This document shows, in pieces, positions 45,656 through 54,748 of a stretch of 64,000 nt of DNA; positions within the stretch are counted from its first letter, which is position 1, and every line of letters begins with the position of its first letter. The stretch spans positions 1 through 64,000 of the forward strand of contig CAYMUL010000013.1 in the NCBI GenBank assembly GCA_964393605.1, in the 5' to 3' direction. Source of the stretch: CAYMUL01 sp964393605 (GTDB lineage Bacteria; Bacteroidota; Ignavibacteria; Ignavibacteriales; Ignavibacteriaceae). The notes below the pieces were generated by a model, which saw only the letters and a list, made by a program, of their open reading frames with translations, did no database searches and was not told the DNA's origin. Made by a program: the position numbers and the translations under genes.

Positions 45656-46425
45656 TAATTAATTTTTCCTTTTAAAAATGCTTGTCTCTCTTCTTCGGGA
45701 AATTTTTCGATTGCGTAGCGAAGCATTGTGCGCGGCATTGTTTTGTAATGTTTATGCAAGAACATCAGTTCCGCTTCTTTGTCTCTATTTCCTATTTCTC
45801 GTAGCATCCAACCGACAGCTTTTTGAATTAAGTCTTCTTTATCGTGAACAAGTATTTCAGAAATTGCGAGAGAAGTAGCAAAATCATTTTCGCCAATGAA
45901 ATAAAAAGTGGAGATGATTGAAAGTCTCCGATCCCAAAGCGATTTTGATACCGCGAGTTTGAAAAGTATGTCGCGATCTTTGTCGTACAAATATTTTCCG
46001 ATAACATGACGGCAGGTTACGTCAATCAAATCCCAATTGTTGATATATTTTTTATTCGAGAAGTAGAGATTGTAAATCTTTTTTTCTTCTGCTTGAAATA
46101 TTTTTTCGGATGTGAAATCGTTTTTTCTTTGAGAAAGATTTTTCTGTTTGCCGGCGTGTTCATACTTTTTGACCAATATTAACAAGCCCGCCATGCGCTC
46201 TTCATGAATTTTGGAACGAACGAGCGGAATAGTTTCTTCTAATGGTAACTGCCAATATTTTGCAACGACTTTACGAATCTTCGGCATTACAACACCGATG
46301 AATTCATCTCCTTCGCCGTATTCTCCGGGACCTGTTTTGAAAAACCATTTTAAGTCTTGCGCTTTCTTTTTGTCAGCTAATTTTTGAAGCACCTTACGAA
46401 CATTGGAGGAGTTGAATGTACTCAT
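45655..46425 (-). CDS. AlkD-like DNA alkylation repair protein
   Basis: The product, 256 residues from ATG 46425, is an all-helical HEAT-like repeat protein. It matches the DNA alkylation repair (AlkD) family: WFFKTGPGEYGEGDEFIGVVMPKIRKVAKYW-type start, NNWDLIDVTCRHVIGKYL, and AVGWMLREIGNRD. AlkD glycosylases remove cationic alkylpurines such as N7- or N3-alkyl bases. I chose the ATG at 46425 because it makes an ATGA overlap with the restriction endonuclease stop; a longer in-frame start exists at 46461. Translational coupling to the restriction gene is unusual. Confidence 0.9.
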   Translation of the reverse strand: MSTFNSSNVRKVLQKLADKKKAQDLKWFFKTGPGEYGEGDEFIGVVMPKIRKVVAKYWQLPLEETIPLVRSKIHEERMAGLLILVKKYEHAGKQKNLSQRKNDFTSEKIFQAEEKKIYNLYFSNKKYINNWDLIDVTCRHVIGKYLYDKDRDILFKLAVSKSLWDRRLSIISTFYFIGENDFATSLAISEILVHDKEDLIQKAVGWMLREIGNRDKEAELMFLHKHYKTMPRTMLRYAIEKFPEEERQAFLKGKIN

Positions 46426-47207
46426 TTCAGTTCTGTTACTTTTGAATATAAAACTGACCAATTATTTTGTTTAATTCTAAATTTTGTTCCGTGATTATGA
46501 CTAGATCTAGCATCAAAATCAACGAATATATTCCCTTTAATAAGCCCTCTTAAAAAATTATTGAAAGCAAAATCTTCTAATAATTGAATTCTTTCATACT
46601 TAAATTCTTCTTGGTTTTTTTGAATCCTTGAATCCGCTACAACATAAATTGTATTTCTAATTTTCCCAACACATTTTTTTTGAATGTCATCGAATTCCCA
46701 AAATGCAATTATGTTTTTCTCAAGCCCATGAAATGCTATAACTCGTCTACGCCAGTCAGCATGTTTTTTATCCGTGTGTGATGGATCAAAAATAATATTT
46801 ACTCTTCTACCAATGCTGTCAACTTCAAGTTTAAATCCTCGATCGGTGTATGTCATTCCATTTAAAGTTGCTCTAAAACTCATTTCACTTTTGGGATATT
46901 TCTTCCCTGCTTGTTTATGATTCCAACCATAATTTGGTAGTAGAATATTTGAGACGACACTTTTAGGCTTTCTAGGCTTCGGATCTATATGAATCAGTGT
47001 AACTAATGAAGTGGTTTTTTTCCTTTGTGCCTTCAATTCCCAATCGACGGTATTTGCAATTGCCAAATTATTTTCGGGTATTTCCAATAGATCCTCAAGC
47101 GTATTCCCCACCGCGCCATCATTTTTTTTGCGATTAGTATGAATCCATCCTAATTTTTTTATTTTCTTTAGTTTTTTTAGAAGCTCGTTCTTAGGAATAT
47201 TTAACAT
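46422..47207 (-). CDS. MvaI/BcnI-family type II restriction endonuclease
   Basis: The 261-residue product fits the MvaI/BcnI family in length and motifs. LGWIHTNRKKNDGAVGNTLEDLLEIPENNLAIANTVDWELKAQRKKT contains the GNTLEDLLxIxENN block and the catalytic Glu57-Leu-Lys59 pair. C-terminal FVDFDARSSHNHGTKFRI contains conserved His and Arg residues. Characterised members act as monomers that nick both strands of CCWGG (MvaI) or CCSGG (BcnI). The exact site here cannot be read from sequence. It starts 2 bp after the methyltransferase stop. Confidence 0.9.
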   Translation of the reverse strand: MLNIPKNELLKKLKKIKKLGWIHTNRKKNDGAVGNTLEDLLEIPENNLAIANTVDWELKAQRKKTTSLVTLIHIDPKPRKPKSVVSNILLPNYGWNHKQAGKKYPKSEMSFRATLNGMTYTDRGFKLEVDSIGRRVNIIFDPSHTDKKHADWRRRVIAFHGLEKNIIAFWEFDDIQKKCVGKIRNTIYVVADSRIQKNQEEFKYERIQLLEDFAFNNFLRGLIKGNIFVDFDARSSHNHGTKFRIKQNNWSVLYSKVTELK

Positions 47208-47209
47208 AA

Positions 47210-48157
47210 TTATCCTTTCTTAAAATGAAGTAAATATTCAAATGTTGTGCCCATAGTTATATAATTAGATGGCCATCCAAATATGCCGATATTATTTACA
47301 ATATTTCTTCTATCCCAAATAATCGTATTTCTAAATTCATACCCTCTCCGTCTCAATTCTTCAATCAACGAAATGTGAAGAGTGATTCTCTTGTTTTCCC
47401 ACCACATATCTGGAATATTAATTACGCAATGTCCATCATCTCTAAGAATTTCAAGTAATGATTCATAAATATCACCCATCTGTTGTGTGTAATTTTCTAA
47501 TTCTAAAATACCCAAATCTCTCTCATCTTGAGAATATTGCTCTACTTTTCCAAGTTGTTTATTATCTCGATCTCTCCGAGATTTATTTTTTCTTTGCCTA
47601 TTCAATAAGTTTGCATAAGGGGGAGATGTCCAAATTAACTTAACTGTATTTTTTTCAAGATATGATTTAATATTCCTCGCATCATCCATTCTAGCAATTT
47701 GTTTTGATTGATTAAAAAATTTTTCAGTGGAGAGACGTTGTTCACATAATTCTATATATTTTTTTTGCAGATCAAATCCAATTGCATTTCTATTCAAATC
47801 TTGACATGCTAACAAGGTAGTTCCACTTCCAACAAAAGGATCCAATACTAATTCTCCTTCATGTGTAAACAGTTCAACAATTTTTCTAGCCATCGAAATT
47901 GGAAATGTTGCAGGGTGAATTTCTTTATCTCTGATATCTCTTTTTTCATAAATGAATTCCCAAACACCTATTTGGCTTTTGAGCCAGTCTTTTGCTGTAA
48001 GACAGTTAATCTTATTTCCGACACACGAACATGTTTTATTAAAATTTAAATTAACTTTTAAGGAATTAGTAATTACTGAGTACTCAACAAGCCTTTCCGC
48101 TACAATTTGTCTTTTCTTTACTAATTTATTTGATTTTATACTGTTTTTCTGTTTCAA
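47210..48157 (-). CDS. Type II DNA methyltransferase, probable m4C
   Basis: The 315-residue product has motif I DPFVGSGT at 106-113, motif II-like GFDLQKKYIELCEQRL, and motif IV TSPPY at 177-181. The SPPY form is typical of N4-cytosine methyltransferases, in contrast to the DPPY of m6A enzymes. The order (motif X-like HPATFPISMARKIVEL, then I, then IV) places X-I before IV. A CxC..C stretch (TCSCVGNKINC) near 42-52 is unexplained. It protects the site cut by the endonuclease 2 bp downstream; known BcnI and MvaI systems also use m4C, which supports the pairing. alaS ends 41 bp upstream on the same strand. Confidence 0.88.
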   Translation of the reverse strand: MKQKNSIKSNKLVKKRQIVAERLVEYSVITNSLKVNLNFNKTCSCVGNKINCLTAKDWLKSQIGVWEFIYEKRDIRDKEIHPATFPISMARKIVELFTHEGELVLDPFVGSGTTLLACQDLNRNAIGFDLQKKYIELCEQRLSTEKFFNQSKQIARMDDARNIKSYLEKNTVKLIWTSPPYANLLNRQRKNKSRRDRDNKQLGKVEQYSQDERDLGILELENYTQQMGDIYESLLEILRDDGHCVINIPDMWWENKRITLHISLIEELRRRGYEFRNTIIWDRRNIVNNIGIFGWPSNYITMGTTFEYLLHFKKG

Positions 48158-48198
48158 AATTCTAATAATTTAAATGGATAAAAAGTAAATCTAATTTA

Positions 48199-50769
48199 CT
48201 ACAAATATTTCTTTACAATCTCTTTCAATTGTTTGAGCGGCAAATCGATGTTTGCAATATCTTTTGCACCGGCAGTTGCAAGATGAGGACGACCTCCTCC
48301 GCCGCCGCCGAGAAGTTTTGCAGCATCACCGACAATCTTTCCCGCGCTTAATTTTTTTTCTTTAATTAGTGAATCGCTCACTACACAAACCAAACCGACT
48401 TTCCCTTCTATTTCCGCGGCGAGCAATCCGATTCCGTCTTTCATTTTCAACCGCAACTCATCGCCGAATGATTTCAATTCATCCATCGTTTCGGCGGATA
48501 CTTTTCCTTGATAATAAAAAATATTTTCTTCCTGTTCTGCTACAGAAAGTATTTTTGGCAGAGCTTGTAAATTCTCTTTTAGTTTTAACTCCGCTAATTC
48601 TTTTTCAAGTTTCTTTTTTGCTTCGAGCAGTTCTTCAATCTTGCGATGATTTTCTTGAAAAGATTCCAATTGTGAATAAATATATTTTTCAACACCAAGC
48701 CCCGTAACCGCTTCAATTCTGCGTATGCCGCTTGCTATCGATGATTCGTTCACAATTTTAAGCAGACCGATTTGCGAACTATTTTTTACATGTGTGCCTC
48801 CGCAGAACTCAAGTGAAAAATCGGAAAACTGAACGACATTAACTTTGTCGCCATATTTATCTCCGAAGAACATCAGCGCGCCCATCTTTTTTGCTTCTTC
48901 GAATGGAATGCTTCGATGATGCATGAGTTCAATGCTTTCGTGAAGTTTATAATTTATTAACGATTCAATTTCACGAAGCTCTTCATTGCTGACTTTTTGA
49001 AAATGAGTGAAGTCGAATCTTAAACGATCGGGACCAACATAAGAGCCGGCTTGCTTCACGTGCGTTCCCAAAATTTTTCTCAAAGCGGAATGGAGAAAAT
49101 GAGTCGCGCTATGATTACGCATAATATCCCATCGACGTGGAGAATCAACTTTAGCCGAAATCGTTTCACCGGAATTTGCGTTCACGTTTCCATCGTACTC
49201 GTGAATAATAACATTATTATGTTTTATTGTGTTGACGATCGAAATTTTTTCTTCACCGGAAACAAGAATTCCGGTATCGCCAACTTGTCCGCCCGATTCT
49301 GCATAAAACGGCGTGCGATCCAAAATTAAAAATCCTTCTTCAACATCAAGAATTTTAGATTCGGTTTGAAGATGATCGTATCCTTCAAACTTCGAATCAA
49401 TCTTTCCCGAAATATGAGAAAGTTTTTCTGCAATGTTTAATGAAATCAATTTATCTTTTGTTGATTTGCGGGCGCGTTCTTTCTGCTCATCCATTAATTT
49501 ATTAAAACCGGCTTCATCAAGTTGCAATTTTTTTTCGGTAGCCATTACGTTTGTTAAATCCGGCGGGAAGCCGAATGTATCGTACAACTTAAAAACATCT
49601 TCGCCTGAAATAATCTTTTTCTTTTTCACTTCATCGCGTTGAATAATTTCTTCGAACAACTGAATGCCTCTGTCGAGTGTAACGTTAAAACTTTCTTCTT
49701 CGGCTTTAATGATCTTCTCAACATTTTTTTGGTTGGTTTGAATTTCAGGGAAAACATCACCCATGGTTTTTACAAGTACATCGACAAGCAAGTAAAGAAA
49801 CGGTTCTTTGAAGTTTAATTTTCTGCCGTAGCGCGATGCACGACGTAAAATTCTTCTCAACACATAACCTCTGCCATCATTGCCCGGCACCGCGCCGTCT
49901 GCAATTGCAAAGGTCAGCGTGCGAATATGATCGGCAATAACGCGCATCGGAATCTGATTTTCTTCGGTATCATATTTTACGCCGGAAAGTTTTGAAATAA
50001 ATTGAATCAGCGGTTGAAAAACATCTGTGTCATAGTTTGAAAAATTCCAACCATCTTTAGCTTGAAGTACCGAACAAATTCTTTCGAATCCCATTCCCGT
50101 ATCAACGTGTTTTGCGGGGAGTTCAGTCAACTTTGCGGATTGATCTCTGTTATATTGAATGAAAACGAGATTCCAAATTTCTACACACTCCGGTTTGCCG
50201 GCATTAACAAGCGAAGCATCTTCGAGGTTATCGCTTCGGTTAAAATGAATTTCGGAACAGGGACCGCACGGACCGGTTTCTCCCATTTCCCAAAAGTTAT
50301 CCTTCTCATCGAAGCGTAAAATATGGTTAGGATTGATGTCGGTTTTATTTTTCCAAATATCGAACGCTTCGTCGTCAGTGCGATAAACTGTAGCCCAAAG
50401 TCTTTCTTTAGGAAGTTTCCAAACTTCGGTTAATAATTCCCAAGCCCATATGATAGCTTCTTCTTTATAATAGTCTCCGAAAGACCAATTGCCAAGCATT
50501 TCAAAAAAAGTATGGTGATAAGTATCGTGTCCAACTTCTTCAAGATCGTTGTGTTTTCCGCTAACGCGAATACATTTTTGAGTATCGGCGGCGCGCTTAT
50601 AATCTCGTTTTCCTTTTCCGAGAAAAACATCTTTAAATTGGTTCATCCCTGCATTCGTAAAAAGTAAAGTAGGATCATCAAAAGGAACGACCGGCGAGCT
50701 GTGAACTATTCTGTGTTCTTTGTTTTCAAAAAAATCTAAAAATTGTTTTCGTATTTCGTGTGATGTCAT
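48199..50769 (-). CDS. alaS: Alanyl-tRNA synthetase
   Basis: The product is 856 residues from ATG 50769 (MTSHEIRKQFLDFFENKEHRIVHSS); an ATG eight codons upstream is less typical. It has the class II catalytic core (LFTNAGMNQFKDVFLG, THFEMLGNWSFGDYYKEEAI-type motif, GRGYVLRRILRRA). The editing domain has HSATHFLHSALRKILG and CGGTHV. The C-Ala domain ends GGGGGGRPHLATAGAKD. It charges tRNA-Ala. The divergent zeta-like gene begins at 50929, so promoters for both lie in the 159-bp gap. Confidence 0.97.
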   Translation of the reverse strand: MTSHEIRKQFLDFFENKEHRIVHSSPVVPFDDPTLLFTNAGMNQFKDVFLGKGKRDYKRAADTQKCIRVSGKHNDLEEVGHDTYHHTFFEMLGNWSFGDYYKEEAIIWAWELLTEVWKLPKERLWATVYRTDDEAFDIWKNKTDINPNHILRFDEKDNFWEMGETGPCGPCSEIHFNRSDNLEDASLVNAGKPECVEIWNLVFIQYNRDQSAKLTELPAKHVDTGMGFERICSVLQAKDGWNFSNYDTDVFQPLIQFISKLSGVKYDTEENQIPMRVIADHIRTLTFAIADGAVPGNDGRGYVLRRILRRASRYGRKLNFKEPFLYLLVDVLVKTMGDVFPEIQTNQKNVEKIIKAEEESFNVTLDRGIQLFEEIIQRDEVKKKKIISGEDVFKLYDTFGFPPDLTNVMATEKKLQLDEAGFNKLMDEQKERARKSTKDKLISLNIAEKLSHISGKIDSKFEGYDHLQTESKILDVEEGFLILDRTPFYAESGGQVGDTGILVSGEEKISIVNTIKHNNVIIHEYDGNVNANSGETISAKVDSPRRWDIMRNHSATHFLHSALRKILGTHVKQAGSYVGPDRLRFDFTHFQKVSNEELREIESLINYKLHESIELMHHRSIPFEEAKKMGALMFFGDKYGDKVNVVQFSDFSLEFCGGTHVKNSSQIGLLKIVNESSIASGIRRIEAVTGLGVEKYIYSQLESFQENHRKIEELLEAKKKLEKELAELKLKENLQALPKILSVAEQEENIFYYQGKVSAETMDELKSFGDELRLKMKDGIGLLAAEIEGKVGLVCVVSDSLIKEKKLSAGKIVGDAAKLLGGGGGGRPHLATAGAKDIANIDLPLKQLKEIVKKYL

Positions 50770-50928
50770 CAATTTCCTAAAATTTGAGTGCAAAGATAGT
50801 AAAATTGAATTTCATTGTTGGGAAAGGAAGATTGATGTTTTTGAAGAAAAGTTTTGTATGAATATTTTATTCGGAAAATATTAAGTTTCATTATTCGTAA
50901 ATAATTTTTTGAAAATTAGAGAAATAAA

Positions 50929-51522
50929 TTGCCGAATGTGTACATAATTGCAGGTTGTAACGGCGCGGGTAAAACTACTACTGCGTTCACAATTTTACCT
51001 GAAATGCTTGATTGCAAAGAATATGTAAATGCGGATAATATTGCCGCCGGACTTTCTCCTTTTCAACCGGAGAATGTCAACTTTGAAGCCGGTAGAGTTA
51101 TGTTGCTAAGAATAAATCAACTTGCAAAAAGTAAAGTAGATTTTGCAATCGAAACAACTCTTTCGAGTAAAAATTATTTGATGAAAATTCATGAATGGAA
51201 ACGAATCGGTTATGAGATAAACTTGCTTTTCTTTTGGTTGAAAGATCACAATCTCGCTATGAAAAGAATAAAGGAAAGGGTGGCAAAGGGAGGACATAAT
51301 ATTGAAGATGAAATTGTCATTCGAAGATATAAAAGAGGAATTGTAAATTTGTTCGACCATTATTTTAAGATTTCTGATTATTGGTTGATCGTAAATAATT
51401 CTGAAATTAATCTTGAATTTATTGCCGAAGGAATTCGAAACAATGATCTGGAAATATATAATCATTTAGTCTGGAAGGAGATGCAGAAAAAATATGAACT
51501 GGACAAGAGAAGAGAAGCGTGA
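50929..51522 (+). CDS. Zeta-toxin-like P-loop kinase
   Basis: The 197-residue product has a Walker A P-loop GCNGAGKTT at 9-17, then VNADNIAAGLSPFQPENVNFEAGRVMLLRI and FAIETTLSSKNYL. These are the NAD-type and substrate-binding blocks of the zeta-toxin/UDP-N-acetylglucosamine kinase-like family. A lid segment with MKRIKERVAKGGHNI follows. The start is TTG at 50929 (MPNVYIIAG); no ATG is in frame nearby. The 65-residue gene at 51494 overlaps its end by 29 bp and may be its antitoxin or partner. It could also be a chaperone-like ATPase and not a toxin. Confidence 0.78.
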   Translation: MPNVYIIAGCNGAGKTTTAFTILPEMLDCKEYVNADNIAAGLSPFQPENVNFEAGRVMLLRINQLAKSKVDFAIETTLSSKNYLMKIHEWKRIGYEINLLFFWLKDHNLAMKRIKERVAKGGHNIEDEIVIRRYKRGIVNLFDHYFKISDYWLIVNNSEINLEFIAEGIRNNDLEIYNHLVWKEMQKKYELDKRREA

Positions 51523-51691
51523 AAGAATTTTAAAAGGTGCTCAACTTGCGATTGATCGCTTGGTTATTGAACGCGCAAAGAATGATGAGACGATGATTAT
51601 TTACCGCGACGATAAAATTATTGAATTACCCGCGAAAATATTACTCGAAGAGATGCTCGAACGAAAAAGGAAAGAAAGTAAATCGGAGTAA
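51494..51691 (+). CDS. Small protein coupled to the zeta-like kinase
   Basis: The 65-residue product is highly charged: an N-terminal helix (TREEKRERILKGAQLAIDRLVIERAK), a short strand pair (TMIIYRDDKIIELPA) and a C-terminal Lys/Glu-rich helix. I do not recognise a family. The 29-bp overlap with the zeta-like gene in another frame suggests translational coupling. By analogy with toxin-antitoxin pairs it might neutralise or regulate the kinase. Its position downstream of the kinase is less usual for an antitoxin. Confidence 0.6.
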   Translation: MNWTREEKRERILKGAQLAIDRLVIERAKNDETMIIYRDDKIIELPAKILLEEMLERKRKESKSE

Positions 51692-51802
51692 GAATTCCTT
51701 TCATTACAATCTTTTCCCCAAATTTAATCCAAACCTAAAATTCATGAATTGAAGGGGAAATCAATTATCGCTATTTTGACGGCAAAAAAATCGGAGAATA
51801 AA

Positions 51803-52312
51803 ATGATTAATCAAAAAATAGAAAATGCTTTAAATAAACAAATCAACGAGGAGTTTTTCTCTTCATATCTTTATCTATCAATGTCTGCATATTTCGATTC
51901 AAAAAATCTTCAGGGTTTTGCGAATTGGATGAATCTTCAATCCAAAGAAGAATACTTGCATGCAATGAAAATATACGACTACCTTTTACTCAAGGGTGGA
52001 ACCGTAAAACTCGATCAATTAAACAAACCACAAACAGATTGGGCAACTCCGCTGAATGTTTTTGAAGATACGCTGAAGCACGAACAGCATATTTCAAAAT
52101 GCATAAATGAAATCGTAGATTTATCCCTTGAAGTGAAAGACCACGCGACACATAGTTTCTTTCAATGGTTTGTAACCGAGCAAGTTGAAGAAGAAGCAAC
52201 AGCACTGAAAATAGTTGAAGACTTAAAACTCATTGGCAACAATAACAGTGGAATATTTTTGCTCGATCGCGAATTAGCCACACGCCAGCCGGCACCTGCA
52301 ACTGCCGAGTAA
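51803..52312 (+). CDS. ftnA: Ferritin
   Basis: The product, 169 residues from ATG 51803, follows a GGAG ribosome site. The frame also opens at 51749, but that adds a non-ferritin leader. It has the bacterial ferritin four-helix bundle with ferroxidase residues in NEEFFSSYLYLSMSAYFDS (Glu), KEEYLHAMKIYDYLL (Glu and His) and EQVEEEATALKI. The usual length is 165-175. It stores iron in a 24-mer shell after oxidising Fe(II). It precedes galE by 9 bp, though a functional link is not evident. Confidence 0.92.
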   Translation: MINQKIENALNKQINEEFFSSYLYLSMSAYFDSKNLQGFANWMNLQSKEEYLHAMKIYDYLLLKGGTVKLDQLNKPQTDWATPLNVFEDTLKHEQHISKCINEIVDLSLEVKDHATHSFFQWFVTEQVEEEATALKIVEDLKLIGNNNSGIFLLDRELATRQPAPATAE

Positions 52313-52321
52313 TTTTTTTTC

Positions 52322-53296
52322 ATGGCAATTTTAGTTACAGGAGGTGCGGGTTACATCGGCTCGCACCTCGTTAAATCATTAGTTAATTCAAATCAAGATG
52401 TGGTAGTGTTCGATAATCTTTCGCGCGGACATATTGAATCAATTCCCCGCGATGTTAAGTTTGAAAAAGTTAATCTGCTCGACTGCAAATCGCTTTCCGT
52501 TGCAGTAAAAAAATATGATATAAAATCGGTAATACATTTTGCGGCATTCGCGTATGTAGGGGAGTCCGTCGAGAATCCGCTTCTCTATTATCAAAACAAT
52601 GTTGTCGGTTCATTCAATTTAATTCAAACACTGATGGAGAACTCGATTGATAAAATTGTTTTTTCGTCAACATGTTCTATCTATGGAAACGATGCTTCAA
52701 TACCAATTAATGAAAATGCAGTTTCAAACCCGATTAATCCTTACGCAAAAACAAAATTAATAATTGAACAGATGCTCTCAGATTTATCTGCAATCGGAAA
52801 AATTAAATACGCGGCTTTGCGATATTTCAATGCGGCTGGTGCGGCGATGGATGGAATGCTCGGCGAGAGCCACGACCCCGAACCACATTTAATTCCTTTA
52901 ATCCTTTTCACAGCTTTAGGAAAAAGAAAAGAGATAGGAATTTTCGGAAACGATTATCCAACCCCCGATGGTACATGCATTCGCGACTATATTCACGTTG
53001 AAGATTTAGCAGATGCACATATCAAAGCTTTGCATTATCTTGAGAGTGAAAAAAATTCGATTGTTGTTAATCTTGGAACAGGTTCGGGCAATAGCGTGCT
53101 TGAAGTAATTGAAAAAGCAAAAAAAATTACCGGAAAAAATATTTCTTCGGTTATAAAACCGAGAAGAGCCGGAGACCCTGCTTCGCTTGTTGCCGATAAT
53201 GCAAAAGCAAAACAACTATTGAATTGGACTCCAAAATATTTTATTGAAGAAATTATAGAAAGCGCATGGCGCTGGCATTCGAATCAGAAATTCTAA
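52322..53296 (+). CDS. galE: UDP-glucose 4-epimerase
   Basis: The 324-residue product is an extended short-chain dehydrogenase. It has the NAD-binding GGAGYIGSH at 7-15, a Ser-containing FSSTCSIYGN, and the catalytic YAKTK pair; the C-terminal GTGSGNSVLEVI and RRAGDPASLVAD are GalE hallmarks. It interconverts UDP-glucose and UDP-galactose, supplying sugars for surface polysaccharide or glycogen metabolism. It leads a row with rfbA, rfbC and glgP at intervals of 2-20 bp, likely one operon. Confidence 0.93.
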   Translation: MAILVTGGAGYIGSHLVKSLVNSNQDVVVFDNLSRGHIESIPRDVKFEKVNLLDCKSLSVAVKKYDIKSVIHFAAFAYVGESVENPLLYYQNNVVGSFNLIQTLMENSIDKIVFSSTCSIYGNDASIPINENAVSNPINPYAKTKLIIEQMLSDLSAIGKIKYAALRYFNAAGAAMDGMLGESHDPEPHLIPLILFTALGKRKEIGIFGNDYPTPDGTCIRDYIHVEDLADAHIKALHYLESEKNSIVVNLGTGSGNSVLEVIEKAKKITGKNISSVIKPRRAGDPASLVADNAKAKQLLNWTPKYFIEEIIESAWRWHSNQKF

Positions 53297-53304
53297 AGGC
53301 TTGA

Positions 53305-54177
53305 ATGAAAGGAATTATACTCGCAGGCGGTGCAGGTTCTCGCTTGTATCCCATTACAAAAGTTTATAGTAAACAACTCACCGTTATTTACGACAAACCA
53401 CTCATCTATTATCCACTCTCCGTTCTTATGCTTTCGGGCATAAAAGAAATTTTAATCATCTCCAACGAAGAAACAATTCCGCAGTATCAAAAATTATTTG
53501 GTAACGGAAATGAACTTGGAATGAGTTTGTCCTACGCAGTTCAAAAAGCACCGAACGGAATTGCTGAATCTTTTATTCTCGGAGAAGAGTTTATCGGTAA
53601 CGATGGAGTAACTTTAATTCTCGGCGATAATATTTTCTTCGGAGAGATTGATTTCATTTACAAAGCAGTGAAGGCAAATATTAGCGGCGCAACTATTTTT
53701 GGCTATCGCGTTACAGATCCCGAGCGTTACGGAATTGTTGAGTTCGATAAAAACGGAAATGCTATTTCGATTGAAGAAAAACCAAAACATCCGAAATCTA
53801 ATTTTGCCGTTCCCGGTTTATACATCTACGACAACAATGTTGTGAACATTTCTAAAAATTTAAAACCCTCTGCGCGCGGCGAACTTGAAATTACAGATGT
53901 GAATGTTGAATATTTAAAAATGAATCAACTTAAAGTTGAGAAGATAGGAAGAGGTATTGCCTGGCTTGATACCGGTACACCGGAAGCGTTGTTGCAAGCT
54001 TCAAGTTTCTTCGGTGCAATTGAAGAAAGACAGGGGCTTAAAGTCGCATGCATCGAAGAGATTGCTTATCACAAAAAATTTATCGACAAATTACAGTTTA
54101 GAAACGTGATTGATTCTTTACCCAAATCGATGTATCGCGATTATCTCGAAAGAGTCTTCAAAGAGATCGAGGAGTAG
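53305..54177 (+). CDS. rfbA: Glucose-1-phosphate thymidylyltransferase
   Basis: The 290-residue product has the nucleotidyltransferase start GIILAGGAGSRLYPITKVYSKQLTVIYDKPLIYYPLS, then LILGDNIFFG, RVTDPERYGIVEFD and IGRGIAWLDTGTPEALLQAS. These are full RmlA/RfbA signatures. It makes dTDP-glucose from glucose-1-phosphate and dTTP, the first step to dTDP-rhamnose. It lies 8 bp after galE and 2 bp before rfbC. The rfbB and rfbD genes of the pathway are not in this window. Confidence 0.95.
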   Translation: MKGIILAGGAGSRLYPITKVYSKQLTVIYDKPLIYYPLSVLMLSGIKEILIISNEETIPQYQKLFGNGNELGMSLSYAVQKAPNGIAESFILGEEFIGNDGVTLILGDNIFFGEIDFIYKAVKANISGATIFGYRVTDPERYGIVEFDKNGNAISIEEKPKHPKSNFAVPGLYIYDNNVVNISKNLKPSARGELEITDVNVEYLKMNQLKVEKIGRGIAWLDTGTPEALLQASSFFGAIEERQGLKVACIEEIAYHKKFIDKLQFRNVIDSLPKSMYRDYLERVFKEIEE

Positions 54178-54179
54178 CA

Positions 54180-54728
54180 ATGAAAATTCTTTCCGAAGAA
54201 CTTAACGGAGTAAAACTAATTCAAACCGATGTATTCGGGGATTCGCGCGGATACTTCACCGAAACTTTCAACAAGAAAAGATATCTGGATTTTGGAATAG
54301 ATATTGACTTCGTTCAATCGAATGTTTCATATTCAAAACTGAATACAGTTCGGGGCTTGCATTATCAAGTTGGGGAATTTGCGCAAGGAAAACTTTGCCA
54401 GGTTTTATTGGGAAGTGTACTCGATGTTGCGGTTGATATTCGTTTCGGTTCGCCAACTTTCGGAAAATCTTATTCGGTTGAATTAAGTTCTGAAAATTTT
54501 TATCAACTCTGGATTCCTCCGGGATTTGCGCACGGCTTTTCTGTTCTTTCCGATGAAGCAATTTTTACTTACAAATGCACGGCGATTTATTCAAAAGAAA
54601 ACGAAAGAGCTATTTTATTTAACGATCATGCGCTGAATATAAATTGGAAAGTGGATCCGCCGATTGTGTCGGAAAAGGATTTAAATGCAAATAAATTTTC
54701 GGATATTGAGAAAGATTTTTTTTACTAA
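54180..54728 (+). CDS. rfbC: dTDP-4-dehydrorhamnose 3,5-epimerase
   Basis: The 182-residue cupin-fold epimerase has LRGLHYQ-type residues (VRGLHYQVGEFAQGKLCQVLLG, catalytic His in RGLHYQ), VDIRFGSPTFGK and LWIPPGFAHGFSVLSD. It converts dTDP-4-keto-6-deoxyglucose to dTDP-4-keto-rhamnose. It follows rfbA by 2 bp and precedes the glycogen phosphorylase gene by 20 bp. Confidence 0.95.
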   Translation: MKILSEELNGVKLIQTDVFGDSRGYFTETFNKKRYLDFGIDIDFVQSNVSYSKLNTVRGLHYQVGEFAQGKLCQVLLGSVLDVAVDIRFGSPTFGKSYSVELSSENFYQLWIPPGFAHGFSVLSDEAIFTYKCTAIYSKENERAILFNDHALNINWKVDPPIVSEKDLNANKFSDIEKDFFY

Positions 54729-54748
54729 ACTAAAATAAAGGTGATGTC

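Noticed and set aside
46425..48157. Restriction site avoidance (CCWGG or CCSGG) in the window as proof of specificity
   Set aside because: Both site types occur several times by eye, so no clear avoidance is visible and the recognition sequence cannot be decided.
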